13,372 bases of DNA from CBDDRG01 sp965232975 (GTDB taxonomy: Bacteria; Pseudomonadota; Gammaproteobacteria; Pseudomonadales; Porticoccaceae). The translations under genes and the position numbers were made by a program. The notes under the pieces are model-generated. The model searched no databases and had not been told where the DNA came from. It saw nothing but the letters and a program-made list of their open reading frames with translations. Positions 1-9,023 of this stretch are shown in pieces. The stretch is from the NCBI GenBank assembly GCA_965232975.1, contig CBDDRG010000083.1:1-13372 (forward strand). Reading direction: 5' to 3'. The number at the start of each line of letters is the position of its first letter. Position 1 is the stretch's first letter.

Positions 1-61
1 GCGCACGGTGAAGGTGGGATAGCCAAAACGCCTGCCGTGGGGAGTTTCCTGATTTGGACAT
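1..61 (-). CDS. IS66 accessory protein TnpA-like, N-terminal 20 residues only (partial)
   Basis: An ATG at 61 opens a frame that runs out of the window after 20 codons (MSKSGNSPRQAFWLSHLHRA). IS66-family accessory TnpA proteins are short DNA-binding proteins. They often start with a basic, Trp-containing segment of the type xxFWxxHxxA, followed by a helix-turn-helix, and the FWLSHLHRA stretch fits that pattern. A GGAG sequence lies about 9 bases upstream of the ATG. The gene sits just inside the IS tip at 139, which is where IS66 elements place their first gene. With only 20 residues visible the call depends largely on position. A passenger gene or a chance frame is possible. Confidence 0.45.
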   Translation of the reverse strand, partial: MSKSGNSPRQAFWLSHLHRA

Positions 62-139
62 GAGCGCTTCTCCGGAATGAAAAGCGCAGCATCATCACTT
101 CACGGAAGCGCTACAAGATGTGCTTGGTGGATCGCTTAC
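1..139 (-). mobile_element. End of a probable IS66-family insertion sequence
   Basis: Read on the minus strand from position 139, the sequence starts GTAAGCGATCCACC. IS66-family elements characteristically begin with GTAA (often GTAAGCG) at their tips. About 80 bases inside this tip a reading frame opens whose product resembles the small IS66 accessory protein. The sequence on the other side is an AAA ATPase gene that stops abruptly at exactly this point. Together these suggest an IS66-family element whose body lies to the left of the window. The second end and the expected 8-bp target duplication cannot be seen, so the family is inferred. Confidence 0.6.
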
Positions 140-348
140 GCGGAGCCTAACTCTTCCCGATAGTTCAAGATTTCAAAGATTGTCCGTAAAGCCCCGCCCG
201 TTGCAAGTATTCTGATGGCTTCAAGCAGGGTCGACTTACCGGAATTGTTTTTTCCGGTAATGAGGTTGATCTTGCCGAACGAATCAATTCGCAGGTCTGC
301 CAGCGCCCTAAATCCATCAATTTCAAGACTGCTAATAAACGGTGTCAT
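136..348 (-). pseudogene. AAA ATPase (OLD/RecF-like) N-terminal fragment, truncated by IS
   Basis: This 70-residue product is the start of an ABC-type/AAA ATPase of the kind annotated as AAA family ATPase or OLD-like. It has the opening strand ISSLEIDGFRALADLRI, then a clean Walker A motif GKNNSGKST at about residues 32-40, and the following helix LLEAIRIL. Intact members run to several hundred residues and carry a signature motif, Walker B and often a TOPRIM nuclease domain, all of which are missing here. The final codons read GGC-TCC-GCG-TAA, and the GTAA is the tip of the neighbouring insertion sequence, so the stop codon comes from the IS. The ATG at 346-348 overlaps by ATGA with the stop of another open frame just upstream, which suggests it was once translationally coupled in an operon. 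The fragment is unlikely to have ATPase function. Confidence 0.8.
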
Positions 349-384
349 GGTTGGAATCTCCGATACTCCAAATTGCGATTATCT

Positions 385-513
385 TCAAAAGTGCGGATGG
401 TCGGCGTTCTCGGCGCAGGTGTAGCACCAGCTTTGCCAGGTTTTGCGCGCGCTGGCAATGTTGATCGCCTCCAGCGGCAGGGCGACTTCGATGAGTTTTT
501 TCTTGTAGGTCAT
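385..513 (-). pseudogene. DUF1156 DNA methylase, N-terminal remnant (copy 1) fused to a foreign tail
   Basis: The frame from ATG 513 encodes 42 residues. The first 23 (MTYKKKLIEVALPLEAINIA, then SAR) are the very conserved start of DUF1156-domain proteins. These are large adenine-specific DNA methylases, about 900 residues when intact, often found in phage-defence clusters. After SAR the sequence stops resembling the family (expected REKSxRHG) and becomes KTWQSWCYTCAENADHPHF before a stop. The same 5' end occurs again at 1262, and the two copies diverge exactly here, which marks a deletion or recombination junction near 445-450. It starts 21 bases after the toxin gene's stop. No catalytic region remains, so this is a relic. 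Confidence 0.7.
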
Positions 514-515
514 GG
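445..515 (-). repeat. 71-bp direct repeat, copy 1 (DUF1156 5' end)
   Basis: This segment matches 1194-1264 in the same orientation. By hand count 67 of 71 positions agree, with differences concentrated at synonymous or near-start positions. It covers the start codon and first ~22 codons of a DUF1156 gene. The pair brackets the toxin-antitoxin genes. Confidence 0.85.
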
Positions 516-534
516 TTCTCGGCGTCGGCTCGGG

Positions 535-876
535 TTAGGGGGCTGCAAACAACTTGGCGAGACCTTGATGAACGGTTCGCGCGTCGGCCTCGGCCAGCTT
601 GCCGAGCTGGCCGCGCACCAGACGATGGTCGAGCGTGAACAGCTTGAAGCGCACCTTGGAGGGCGCCGGCAGGCCGGCGGCGGCGAGATCCGCCAGCGGA
701 CAGTCAAGCGGCCAGGGTGGGTTGGACTCGGAGGTAATCATCGCCATCACCGAATGGCCGGCCGGGGTGTTGAAGCCCACTGGATCGGAAAGCACCAGCG
801 CCGGGCGATTCTTGGCGGCGTTGCGGTCGGTGAAGGGGAACGGCACGCGCACGACCGCGAAGCGCTCAAAGCTCAC
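535..876 (-). CDS. MazF/PemK-family toxin of a type II toxin-antitoxin pair
   Basis: The product is a 113-residue MazF/PemK-like protein. Known family members are ribosome-independent or ribosome-associated endoribonucleases that cut mRNA at short motifs and arrest growth when the antitoxin is lost. Visible hallmarks are the opening FERFAVVRVPFPFTD, the conserved RPALVLS near residues 24-30 (the R-P pair shapes the active site), and MAMITS near residues 44-49, followed by the C-terminal KVRFKLFTLDHRLV strand pair. I chose the GTG at 876 because AAGAGG lies six bases upstream and the family usually starts MSFERF. An ATG at 891 would add five residues but lacks a good ribosome site. The start overlaps the antitoxin's end by 11 bases, the usual coupling in such operons. 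It looks intact. Confidence 0.85.
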   Translation of the reverse strand: MSFERFAVVRVPFPFTDRNAAKNRPALVLSDPVGFNTPAGHSVMAMITSESNPPWPLDCPLADLAAAGLPAPSKVRFKLFTLDHRLVRGQLGKLAEADARTVHQGLAKLFAAP

Positions 877-1096
877 GATAGGCCTCTTCATCCGCGCTGC
901 CGGCCCATTCGGACAGTGTGCCTTCGACGGCGCGCAGGTAGTCAATGTCCATAGGCTGCACCCGACGCACGGTCGCCGTGCCGTCGGCGCCGACTTCCCA
1001 GGCGATGAAGTCGCCCGCCTCAACGTGCAGCGCGGCGCGCACATCCTGGGGAATAGTGGTTTGGCCTTTGGCGGTGATCTTGGCGACGGCTCGCAT
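866..1096 (-). CDS. AbrB/MazE-type antitoxin (SpoVT-AbrB domain)
   Basis: The product has 76 residues. Residues 1-47 form a swapped-hairpin AbrB DNA-binding domain: AKITAKGQTTIPQDVRAAL, then an acidic GDFIAWEV strand and TATVRRV. In this family the N-terminal half binds the operon's own promoter and the flexible acidic C-terminal tail (here EWAGSADEEAYREL) wraps the toxin. The ATG at 1096 is preceded by AGGAGG five bases upstream, which decides the start against a longer frame from 1120. It is followed by the overlapping MazF-like toxin gene. A dyad at 1108-1131 and a promoter at 1130-1158 immediately upstream fit autoregulation. No defects are seen. Confidence 0.88.
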   Translation of the reverse strand: MRAVAKITAKGQTTIPQDVRAALHVEAGDFIAWEVGADGTATVRRVQPMDIDYLRAVEGTLSEWAGSADEEAYREL

Positions 1097-1107
1097 ATTG
1101 TCCTCCT

Positions 1108-1131
1108 GTAAGGATGGCATTACTTCCTTAC
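1108..1131 (-). promoter_or_regulatory. Dyad operator candidate of the toxin-antitoxin operon
   Basis: GTAAGGA and TCCTTAC form a perfect 7-bp inverted repeat separated by 10 bases. The dyad covers the expected transcription start, touches the -10 box and ends 12 bases before the antitoxin ATG. A related half-site GTAAAG adjoins it. AbrB-type antitoxins bind such dyads at their own promoters. That this one is bound is inferred. Confidence 0.5.
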
Positions 1132-1158
1132 TTTACAGCGGGCATTTGTACGGTTCAA
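1130..1158 (-). promoter_or_regulatory. Sigma-70-like promoter for the antitoxin-toxin operon
   Basis: On the minus strand TTGAAC (1158-1153) is followed, after 17 bases, by TAAAGT (1135-1130). Each box matches the consensus at 4 of 6 positions and the spacing is optimal. Transcription would start near 1123, inside the dyad, and run into the AGGAGG before the antitoxin. The -35 box overlaps the stop codon of the DUF1156 remnant at 1155-1157. Confidence 0.5.
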
Positions 1159-1262
1159 GCAGTAAACCGCTGGCCGTGACGGACGGATTTCTCGCGCGCG
1201 CTGGCGATGTTGATCGCTTCGAGCGGCAGGGCGACTTCGATGAGTTTTTTCTTGGAGGTCAT
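1155..1262 (-). pseudogene. DUF1156 DNA methylase, N-terminal remnant (copy 2)
   Basis: ATG 1262 opens a 35-residue frame: MTSKKKLIEVALPLEAINIA, then SAREKSVRHG, ending QRFTA. The first 30 residues are the canonical start of DUF1156 methylases. The family would continue into a conserved Trp-rich LHLWWARRPL segment, which is absent, so the gene breaks at about residue 30. Its ATG overlaps the stop of the AlbA_2 gene by ATGA, so this copy sits in its original operon position and was translationally coupled. The deletion joined it to the toxin-antitoxin promoter. Compared with copy 1, this one keeps seven more family residues. It is almost certainly non-functional. Confidence 0.75.
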
Positions 1263-1264
1263 GG
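1194..1264 (-). repeat. 71-bp direct repeat, copy 2 (DUF1156 5' end)
   Basis: This is the partner of 445-515, with four mismatches in 71 by hand count and the same orientation, 749 bp apart. The similarity ends on one side just past the start codon and on the other at codon ~23. Confidence 0.85.
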
Positions 1265-2617
1265 GTTTTTGGCCAGGTAATAGCGGCGTTGCGGGTCGCG
1301 TGGTCCGGTGCCGATTTCGCGCACCAGACCGCGTTCGATCAGGGCGATGAGGCGGCTGCGGGTGGCGCGCGGCGTACGCCCGATGTGGCGCGCGATGGCG
1401 GCCGTTGCATGGCCGGCATGGTCCGCCAGCAGGTCGAGAATGGCTTGATCGAGAGCTTCGATCTTCGGCTCGCCGACCAGCGCGGTACGCAGAGTAACCC
1501 GGAAGCGCAGGCCGACTTCCTCCAGTTCCGGCTCGGCCAGGCCGGCCTCGCGACAGGCAGCGGTCATGCGCTGTATGCCGCTGCCCCACTGCTCGATCAG
1601 CCCGAGTTCGTGGAACACGCGGCCGATGACGCGATTGCGCAGCCGGGAGATGCCCTGCCGCAAGTCGTCGACGACCAGGCCGAAGGGCAGCAGGCCGGGG
1701 CTTTCGATCTCCAGCCGGTCGTCGTAGAGCGCCACGCGGATCGGCGCGCCACGCTGGGCGTAATCGGCATGCGCCACCGCATTGATGACCGCTTCGCGTA
1801 CGGCGATTGGCGGCAGGGTCCAGCGATCGGTGCGGCGCACGGCGCCAATGTCGGCACTGCGCTGCATGTGCCGCTGGATGAAGGCAATGGCCGCCTCGAT
1901 GGCGGCGACCGGATGCAGGGTCAGTTCGGCATGGTCGAGAATGCGGGTCTTGTCGGTGCCGGCAAAGCGCCCGACCTGAATCCAGGCATCGGGAAAACGT
2001 GCGAGTCGGTGGCCGCCGAACAGCAACAGGCCGCCGACGGTCGGCACGACGCGGCCTTGATGCGGGGTCACCAGGCGCAGGGTGGCAAGGTCGCCGCGCT
2101 TGAGCTTGCGCACGGCAGCGAACGACTCGGAAGCCGCTCGGAAGTCGATGGCTTCCGAGTCGAGATCGGGCAGCGGCTGCTCGTCGAAGCTTTCGCCCAC
2201 CGCGTAGCGGCGCATCTCGGCGATAAGCTCAGTATCGGCGCGGCGGTTGGTGGAACCCACGCGCACGTAAGTGCCGTTCGCGGCACCCTCGCGGGCGAGA
2301 TGGTGCGGCCGGTTCTGGCTCGGGAAAACCGTTACCGCGACCACATGGGTGTGCCGCCAGGGCAGGATTTCAAGGTCCGGAACGAGCCGGGGTTCAATGG
2401 CGTCGGAAATCAGGTTGGCGAGGCGCTCTTCGAGCGCCAGCGGTTCAGCCACGCCGCATACGGCGCGCGTGCCGTCCTCGACGCCGATCAGCAAGGTGCC
2501 GCCGGCGGTATTGGCGAAGGCCACCAAGGCTCGCAAGACGCCGGTCGGCGAATCGAGATTGCGCTTGAATTCGAGGGTCTTGCCCTCGGTGGCGCGGAGC
2601 AGTTGGTGGATGTTCAT
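1259..2617 (-). CDS. AlbA_2 (Schlafen-type) DNA-binding / ATP-binding protein, RecG-like
   Basis: The product has 452 residues. Residues ~8-130 form an AlbA_2 domain (EGKTLEFKRN; FANTAGGTLLIGVEDG near 34-49), the putative nucleic-acid-binding module formerly labelled Divergent AAA-4. Residues ~271-355 form a GHKL-like ATP-binding domain with N-box EAVINAVAHADY, then LEIESPGLLP and a GSGIQRM motif. A winged helix-turn-helix follows at ~390-450. Such proteins are often annotated as putative transcriptional regulators or ATP-dependent helicase RecG, although they lack true helicase motifs. I chose ATG 2617 because the family starts there. A longer frame to 2716 would overlap the helicase gene end. 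It lies 61 bases after the helicase gene and overlaps the DUF1156 start by ATGA, so it belongs to the same operon. It looks intact, unlike its partners. Confidence 0.85.
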   Translation of the reverse strand: MNIHQLLRATEGKTLEFKRNLDSPTGVLRALVAFANTAGGTLLIGVEDGTRAVCGVAEPLALEERLANLISDAIEPRLVPDLEILPWRHTHVVAVTVFPSQNRPHHLAREGAANGTYVRVGSTNRRADTELIAEMRRYAVGESFDEQPLPDLDSEAIDFRAASESFAAVRKLKRGDLATLRLVTPHQGRVVPTVGGLLLFGGHRLARFPDAWIQVGRFAGTDKTRILDHAELTLHPVAAIEAAIAFIQRHMQRSADIGAVRRTDRWTLPPIAVREAVINAVAHADYAQRGAPIRVALYDDRLEIESPGLLPFGLVVDDLRQGISRLRNRVIGRVFHELGLIEQWGSGIQRMTAACREAGLAEPELEEVGLRFRVTLRTALVGEPKIEALDQAILDLLADHAGHATAAIARHIGRTPRATRSRLIALIERGLVREIGTGPRDPQRRYYLAKNP

Positions 2618-2678
2618 TACTGCGAAATTTACTCTGAAGCAGGCGGGGATCAAACGTCGGGTTGCATGGCCCTGCAGC

Positions 2679-6290
<3,612 letters not shown>

Positions 6291-6379
6291 CGCTGTGCTG
6301 CCCAGCTCGGGTTTGCAGCGGTCGCTCTGCCACTGGTGGTACCTGCCGTTGACCCGTCCACTTTCGGTCTGCTCCCGCA

Positions 6380-6408
6380 GTTATTGGCAGCGGTCCGGTC
6401 TCGATCAA
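6380..6408 (-). promoter_or_regulatory. Candidate promoter for the helicase operon
   Basis: Minus-strand TTGATC (6408-6403), a 17-base spacer and AATAAC (6385-6380); each box matches consensus at 4 of 6 positions. It would leave a leader of about 80 bases before GTG 6290. This is a pattern match only. Confidence 0.3.
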
Positions 6409-6537
6409 CGCTGCCGCTGTTGAGCCAATCCGGCGCTGCCCGCGCGGCGCGCAAGCCCCGGAACTCCGCGCGCAAGCGAGATCATACGCGAAGCATCCGT
6501 GCGTGCATCTGCGCTGGCTGTTCGCTATCGAACGCCT

Positions 6538-6566
6538 TTGTTAAGCTGCCCCGGTTACCCCATAAC
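6538..6566 (+). promoter_or_regulatory. Candidate promoter for the first LLM oxidoreductase gene
   Basis: TTGTTA (6538-6543), a 17-base spacer and CATAAC (6561-6566), each matching consensus at 4 of 6 positions. Transcription would start near 6573, about 40 bases before the ATG and upstream of the GGGAGG ribosome site. Confidence 0.4.
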
Positions 6567-6611
6567 AACCACTGATCGGCGCACCCCGCCGCCACCCGTT
6601 CGGGAGGACGT

Positions 6612-7652
6612 ATGAAACTCGGTTTAATGGCCGGCTATTCTGGCGGCAACATCAAGAGCCCACTGGAACAGATCAAACTCGCCGAGAGCCTCGGCTATGA
6701 GTCGGTGTGGACGGCGGAGGCCTACGGCTCCGACGCCGTCACCACGGCGACCTGGATTCTCGCCCACACCAGCAGGATCAAGGTCGGCACCGCGATCATG
6801 CAGATGCCGGCGCGCTCGCCGGCGATGGCGGCGATGACGGCGATGTCGCTGGCGCAACTGTCGGGCAATCGCTTCATCGTCGGCCTGGGCGCGTCCGGCC
6901 CGCAGGTGGTCGAGGGCTGGCACGGCGTGCCCTACGGCGCGCCGGTGACGCGGCTGAAGGAATACATCGCGATCATGCGCAAGATCTTCGAGCGCCGCGA
7001 GCCAGTCACCTTCGACGGCAAGATGTACCAGTTGCCCTACGCCGGGCCGGGCGCCACCGGTCTCGGCAAGCCGCTGAAAAGCATCCTGCACTGCGAGCAG
7101 CGGATTCCGATCTACGCCGCGACCATCACCCCCGCCGGCGTGCAGGCGGCGGCCGAAGTCGCCGATGGCTTTTTCCCGGTGTGGATGGATCCGGAGAAGT
7201 ATCAGGTGTTTGCCGAACCCGTCAGCAAGGGCCTGGCGCTCGCCGGCGGCGGCAAGGCACTGTCTGACTTTGACATCGCGCCCTTTGTCCGCGTGGTCGT
7301 CGGCGACGACATCCAGGCCTGCATGAAGCCGCTCAAGGACAATCTGGCGCTGTACATCGGCGGCATGGGCGCGCGCAGCAAGAACTTCTACAACGACTAC
7401 GCCAAGCGTCTCGGCTATGAAGAAGCGGCGATCAAAATCCAGGATCTGTATCTGGCCGGCAAGAAGGACGCGGCCGCGGCGGCGGTGCCCGATGCGCTGG
7501 TGGACGCCGCCCATCTGGTGGGGCCGGCAGCGCGCATTCGCGAGCGCGCGCAGCGCTGGCGCGATGCCGGCAACAAGGGCCAGGTATCGACGCTGCTGCT
7601 GGGGGATATCAGCCCGCAGGTGATCGAGCTGATGGCGGATATTTTTCTCTGA
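6612..7652 (+). CDS. LLM-class (luciferase-like) flavin/F420-dependent oxidoreductase
   Basis: The 346-residue product has the bacterial luciferase-like TIM-barrel fold. Visible signatures are the opening MKLGLMAGYSGGN, EQIKLAESLGYESVWTAEAY (~19-38), RIKVGTAIMQMPARSP (~55-70), the cofactor-site region FIVGLGASGPQVVEGWHG (~88-105), and PIYAATITPAGVQAAAEVADG. Family members oxidise or reduce small organic substrates with FMN or coenzyme F420. This sequence is of the type commonly auto-annotated as LLM class F420-dependent, but F420 use is unproven here. GGGAGG (6602-6607) lies four bases upstream of the ATG. The gene is monocistronic with its own promoter candidate and a terminator right behind it. 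Two further LLM genes lie downstream at 9024 and 10091, suggesting a shared pathway. Confidence 0.88.
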   Translation: MKLGLMAGYSGGNIKSPLEQIKLAESLGYESVWTAEAYGSDAVTTATWILAHTSRIKVGTAIMQMPARSPAMAAMTAMSLAQLSGNRFIVGLGASGPQVVEGWHGVPYGAPVTRLKEYIAIMRKIFERREPVTFDGKMYQLPYAGPGATGLGKPLKSILHCEQRIPIYAATITPAGVQAAAEVADGFFPVWMDPEKYQVFAEPVSKGLALAGGGKALSDFDIAPFVRVVVGDDIQACMKPLKDNLALYIGGMGARSKNFYNDYAKRLGYEEAAIKIQDLYLAGKKDAAAAAVPDALVDAAHLVGPAARIRERAQRWRDAGNKGQVSTLLLGDISPQVIELMADIFL

Positions 7653-7676
7653 CGCCAGTGCGGTAGCGGCGCCGCT

Positions 7677-7708
7677 GGCGCCGGGGCGCGTGCCTCGGCG
7701 CCATTTTT
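7677..7708 (+). terminator. Rho-independent terminator after the first LLM gene
   Basis: GGCGCCGGGG and CCTCGGCGCC form a 10-bp stem (one G-U pair) around CGCGTG, followed directly by ATTTTTAT. It starts 24 bases after the TGA stop, so it fits this gene well. Confidence 0.7.
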
Positions 7709-7715
7709 ATGGGCG

Positions 7716-7885
7716 CTAGGAGCCTGTCGGACTTGAGCGTCCGTAGCGAGGGAAAGTCCGATTTGAGGCAGATTTTGGGCAAATTTGCGGCGAATAATGG
7801 GGATTATTCAACAAAAATTTGCGCAAAATATGACCAAATTCGGCTTTTCCGCAGTAGGACAGTCTCAAGTCCGACAGGCTCCTAG
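7716..7885. repeat. 170-bp palindromic (MITE-like) element between convergent genes
   Basis: The ends are a perfect 22-bp inverted repeat (CTAGGAGCCTGTCGGACTTG plus AG at 7716-7737; its complement at 7864-7885). The exact centre is a perfect hairpin GAATAAT-GGGG-ATTATTC (7792-7809). The two arms in between match symmetrically at about 31 of 54 positions by hand count, so the whole element can fold as one long hairpin. It is AT-richer than its surroundings and has no gene. The right tip supplies the TAG stop of the phosphotransferase gene. A relative with nearly the same right tip lies at 13116-13243. It may act as a two-way terminator or be a non-autonomous mobile repeat. Neither is shown. 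Confidence 0.75.
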
Positions 7886-8931
7886 CCCCGCTCCTGCGCG
7901 ATGGCCCAGGCGCGGCCGACCCGGTTGCGGCACTCGTCCTTGTATTCGAGCGCGTTGGTGGAGCTGGCATTGCCGTCCAGCCCGCGCTTGTACACGCCCT
8001 GCACGATGGCGCCGGAGCGGAACAGGTTGTAGACGACGTAGAAATGCCAGTTGTCGATGCGCTCGCGGCCGGCGAAGCGGCAGTAGTCGGCGACAAACTC
8101 CTCGACCGATGGAATGCCCAGATCGGCGAGATCGGGCCGGCGCAGCGTGACCTCGCCGTAGAAGTCGGCGTAGTACTCCATGCACACATAGCCGACATCG
8201 GCGAAGGGGTGACCGAGCGTGGACAGCTCCCAGTCGAGCACCGCAACGAGGCGCGGCTCGGTCGGGTGGATCATCAGGTTGCCCATGCGATAGTCGCCGT
8301 GGGCGATGCAGGTTTCGTCCGACGGCGGGATGTGTTTGGGCACCCACTCCAGCAGCGCATCCATCGCCGGGATTTTTTCGAGCTGGGCGGCGAGGTACTG
8401 CTTGCTCCAGCGCGAGACCTGGCGCTCGTAGTAGTTGCCGGGGCGGCCGAAATCCTCGAGGCCGATGGCCTTGTAGTCGACGCGGTGCAGTTCGGCGAGC
8501 ACGCGGGCGATGTCCCGGTAGACGGCGCGGCGGTCGGCCGGGGACATGTCGGGCAGTAGAGGCTCCTTGAAGATGCGGCCCTCGACCATCTCCATGACAT
8601 AGAATTTGGTGCCGATGACGCTGGGGTCTTCGCACAGTGCGTACATTTTCGGCACCGGCACCGGGGTGTCGCGCAGCGCGTGCATGATGCGGTATTCGCG
8701 ATCGACCTGGTGGGCCGATGGCAACAGCTGCCCCGGCGGCTGCTTGCGCAGCACATAGTTGCCGGAAGCCGCCTCCAGCTTGAAGGTGGGGTTGCTCTGG
8801 CCGCCGTCGAATTGCAACACCCTGAGCGGGCCTGCGAAGCCCTCGACATGGGTTTGCAAGTAGCGCAGCAGGGCCGCTTCGTCGATCTCGTGACCCGCCC
8901 GCACGGCGGTCAATTCAGGCGCGGCGCTCAT
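7882..8931 (-). CDS. Phosphotransferase family protein (APH / kinase-like fold)
   Basis: The 349-residue product belongs to the aminoglycoside-phosphotransferase-like group, near the kinase-like domain of mammalian ACAD10/11. Landmarks are GGQSNPTFKL (~43-52, nucleotide loop), K63 in VLRKQPPG (ATP lysine), E79 in DREYRIM (helix C), the Brenner/catalytic motif HGDYRMGNLMIHP (~211-223, with D213 and N218), and metal-binding D233 in LDWELSTLGHP. In bacteria these genes often sit beside acyl-CoA or lipid catabolism genes. In ACAD10/11 the domain phosphorylates 4-hydroxyacyl-CoAs. The true substrate here is unknown and antibiotic resistance is not implied. GGGGAG lies 4-5 bases before ATG 8931. 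It is divergent from the LLM-LLM-MDR operon. Its TAG stop lies inside the tip of the palindromic element. Confidence 0.87.
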   Translation of the reverse strand: MSAAPELTAVRAGHEIDEAALLRYLQTHVEGFAGPLRVLQFDGGQSNPTFKLEAASGNYVLRKQPPGQLLPSAHQVDREYRIMHALRDTPVPVPKMYALCEDPSVIGTKFYVMEMVEGRIFKEPLLPDMSPADRRAVYRDIARVLAELHRVDYKAIGLEDFGRPGNYYERQVSRWSKQYLAAQLEKIPAMDALLEWVPKHIPPSDETCIAHGDYRMGNLMIHPTEPRLVAVLDWELSTLGHPFADVGYVCMEYYADFYGEVTLRRPDLADLGIPSVEEFVADYCRFAGRERIDNWHFYVVYNLFRSGAIVQGVYKRGLDGNASSTNALEYKDECRNRVGRAWAIAQERG

Positions 8932-8948
8932 AAAATCTCCCCATTTCT

Positions 8949-8978
8949 GTTATCGGGCAAGCATACAGGCTGGGTCAA
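8949..8978 (-). promoter_or_regulatory. Candidate promoter for the phosphotransferase gene
   Basis: Minus-strand TTGACC (8978-8973; 5 of 6 consensus), an 18-base spacer and GATAAC (8954-8949; 4 of 6). The leader would be only about 10 bases, just enough to hold the GGGGAG ribosome site. It lies in the 92-bp divergent region shared with the LLM operon. Confidence 0.35.
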
Positions 8979-9023
8979 AACAGCGCAAAATCAGGCCTGC
9001 ACAGATCAGACCGGAGCCGCCCC

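Larger units (their letters stand above)
6291..6611. other. Divergent intergenic region between helicase and LLM genes
   Basis: This 321-bp stretch separates the divergent helicase and first LLM oxidoreductase genes. It holds one promoter candidate for each direction (given separately). The helicase frame stays open upstream of GTG 6290 for about 27 further codons (LREQTESGR, then VNGRYHQW, then KPELGSTA) before a stop near 6372, but that part does not resemble the helicase family as I know it. No gene or RNA is recognised. Confidence 0.5.

Noticed and set aside
445..1264. CRISPR-like array from the repeated segments
   Set aside because: Only two copies, 749 bp apart, each coding for the start of a methylase. 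There is no regular spacer structure.
6624..7514. Minus-strand open frame (296 codons) opposite the first LLM gene
   Set aside because: His/Arg/Gly-rich shadow with no domain. The plus strand is an unmistakable luciferase-like protein.
7882..8931. Aminoglycoside-resistance gene
   Set aside because: It shares the APH fold and Brenner motif, but overall it matches the large general phosphotransferase family near ACAD10/11-type kinases, and no resistance context is present.
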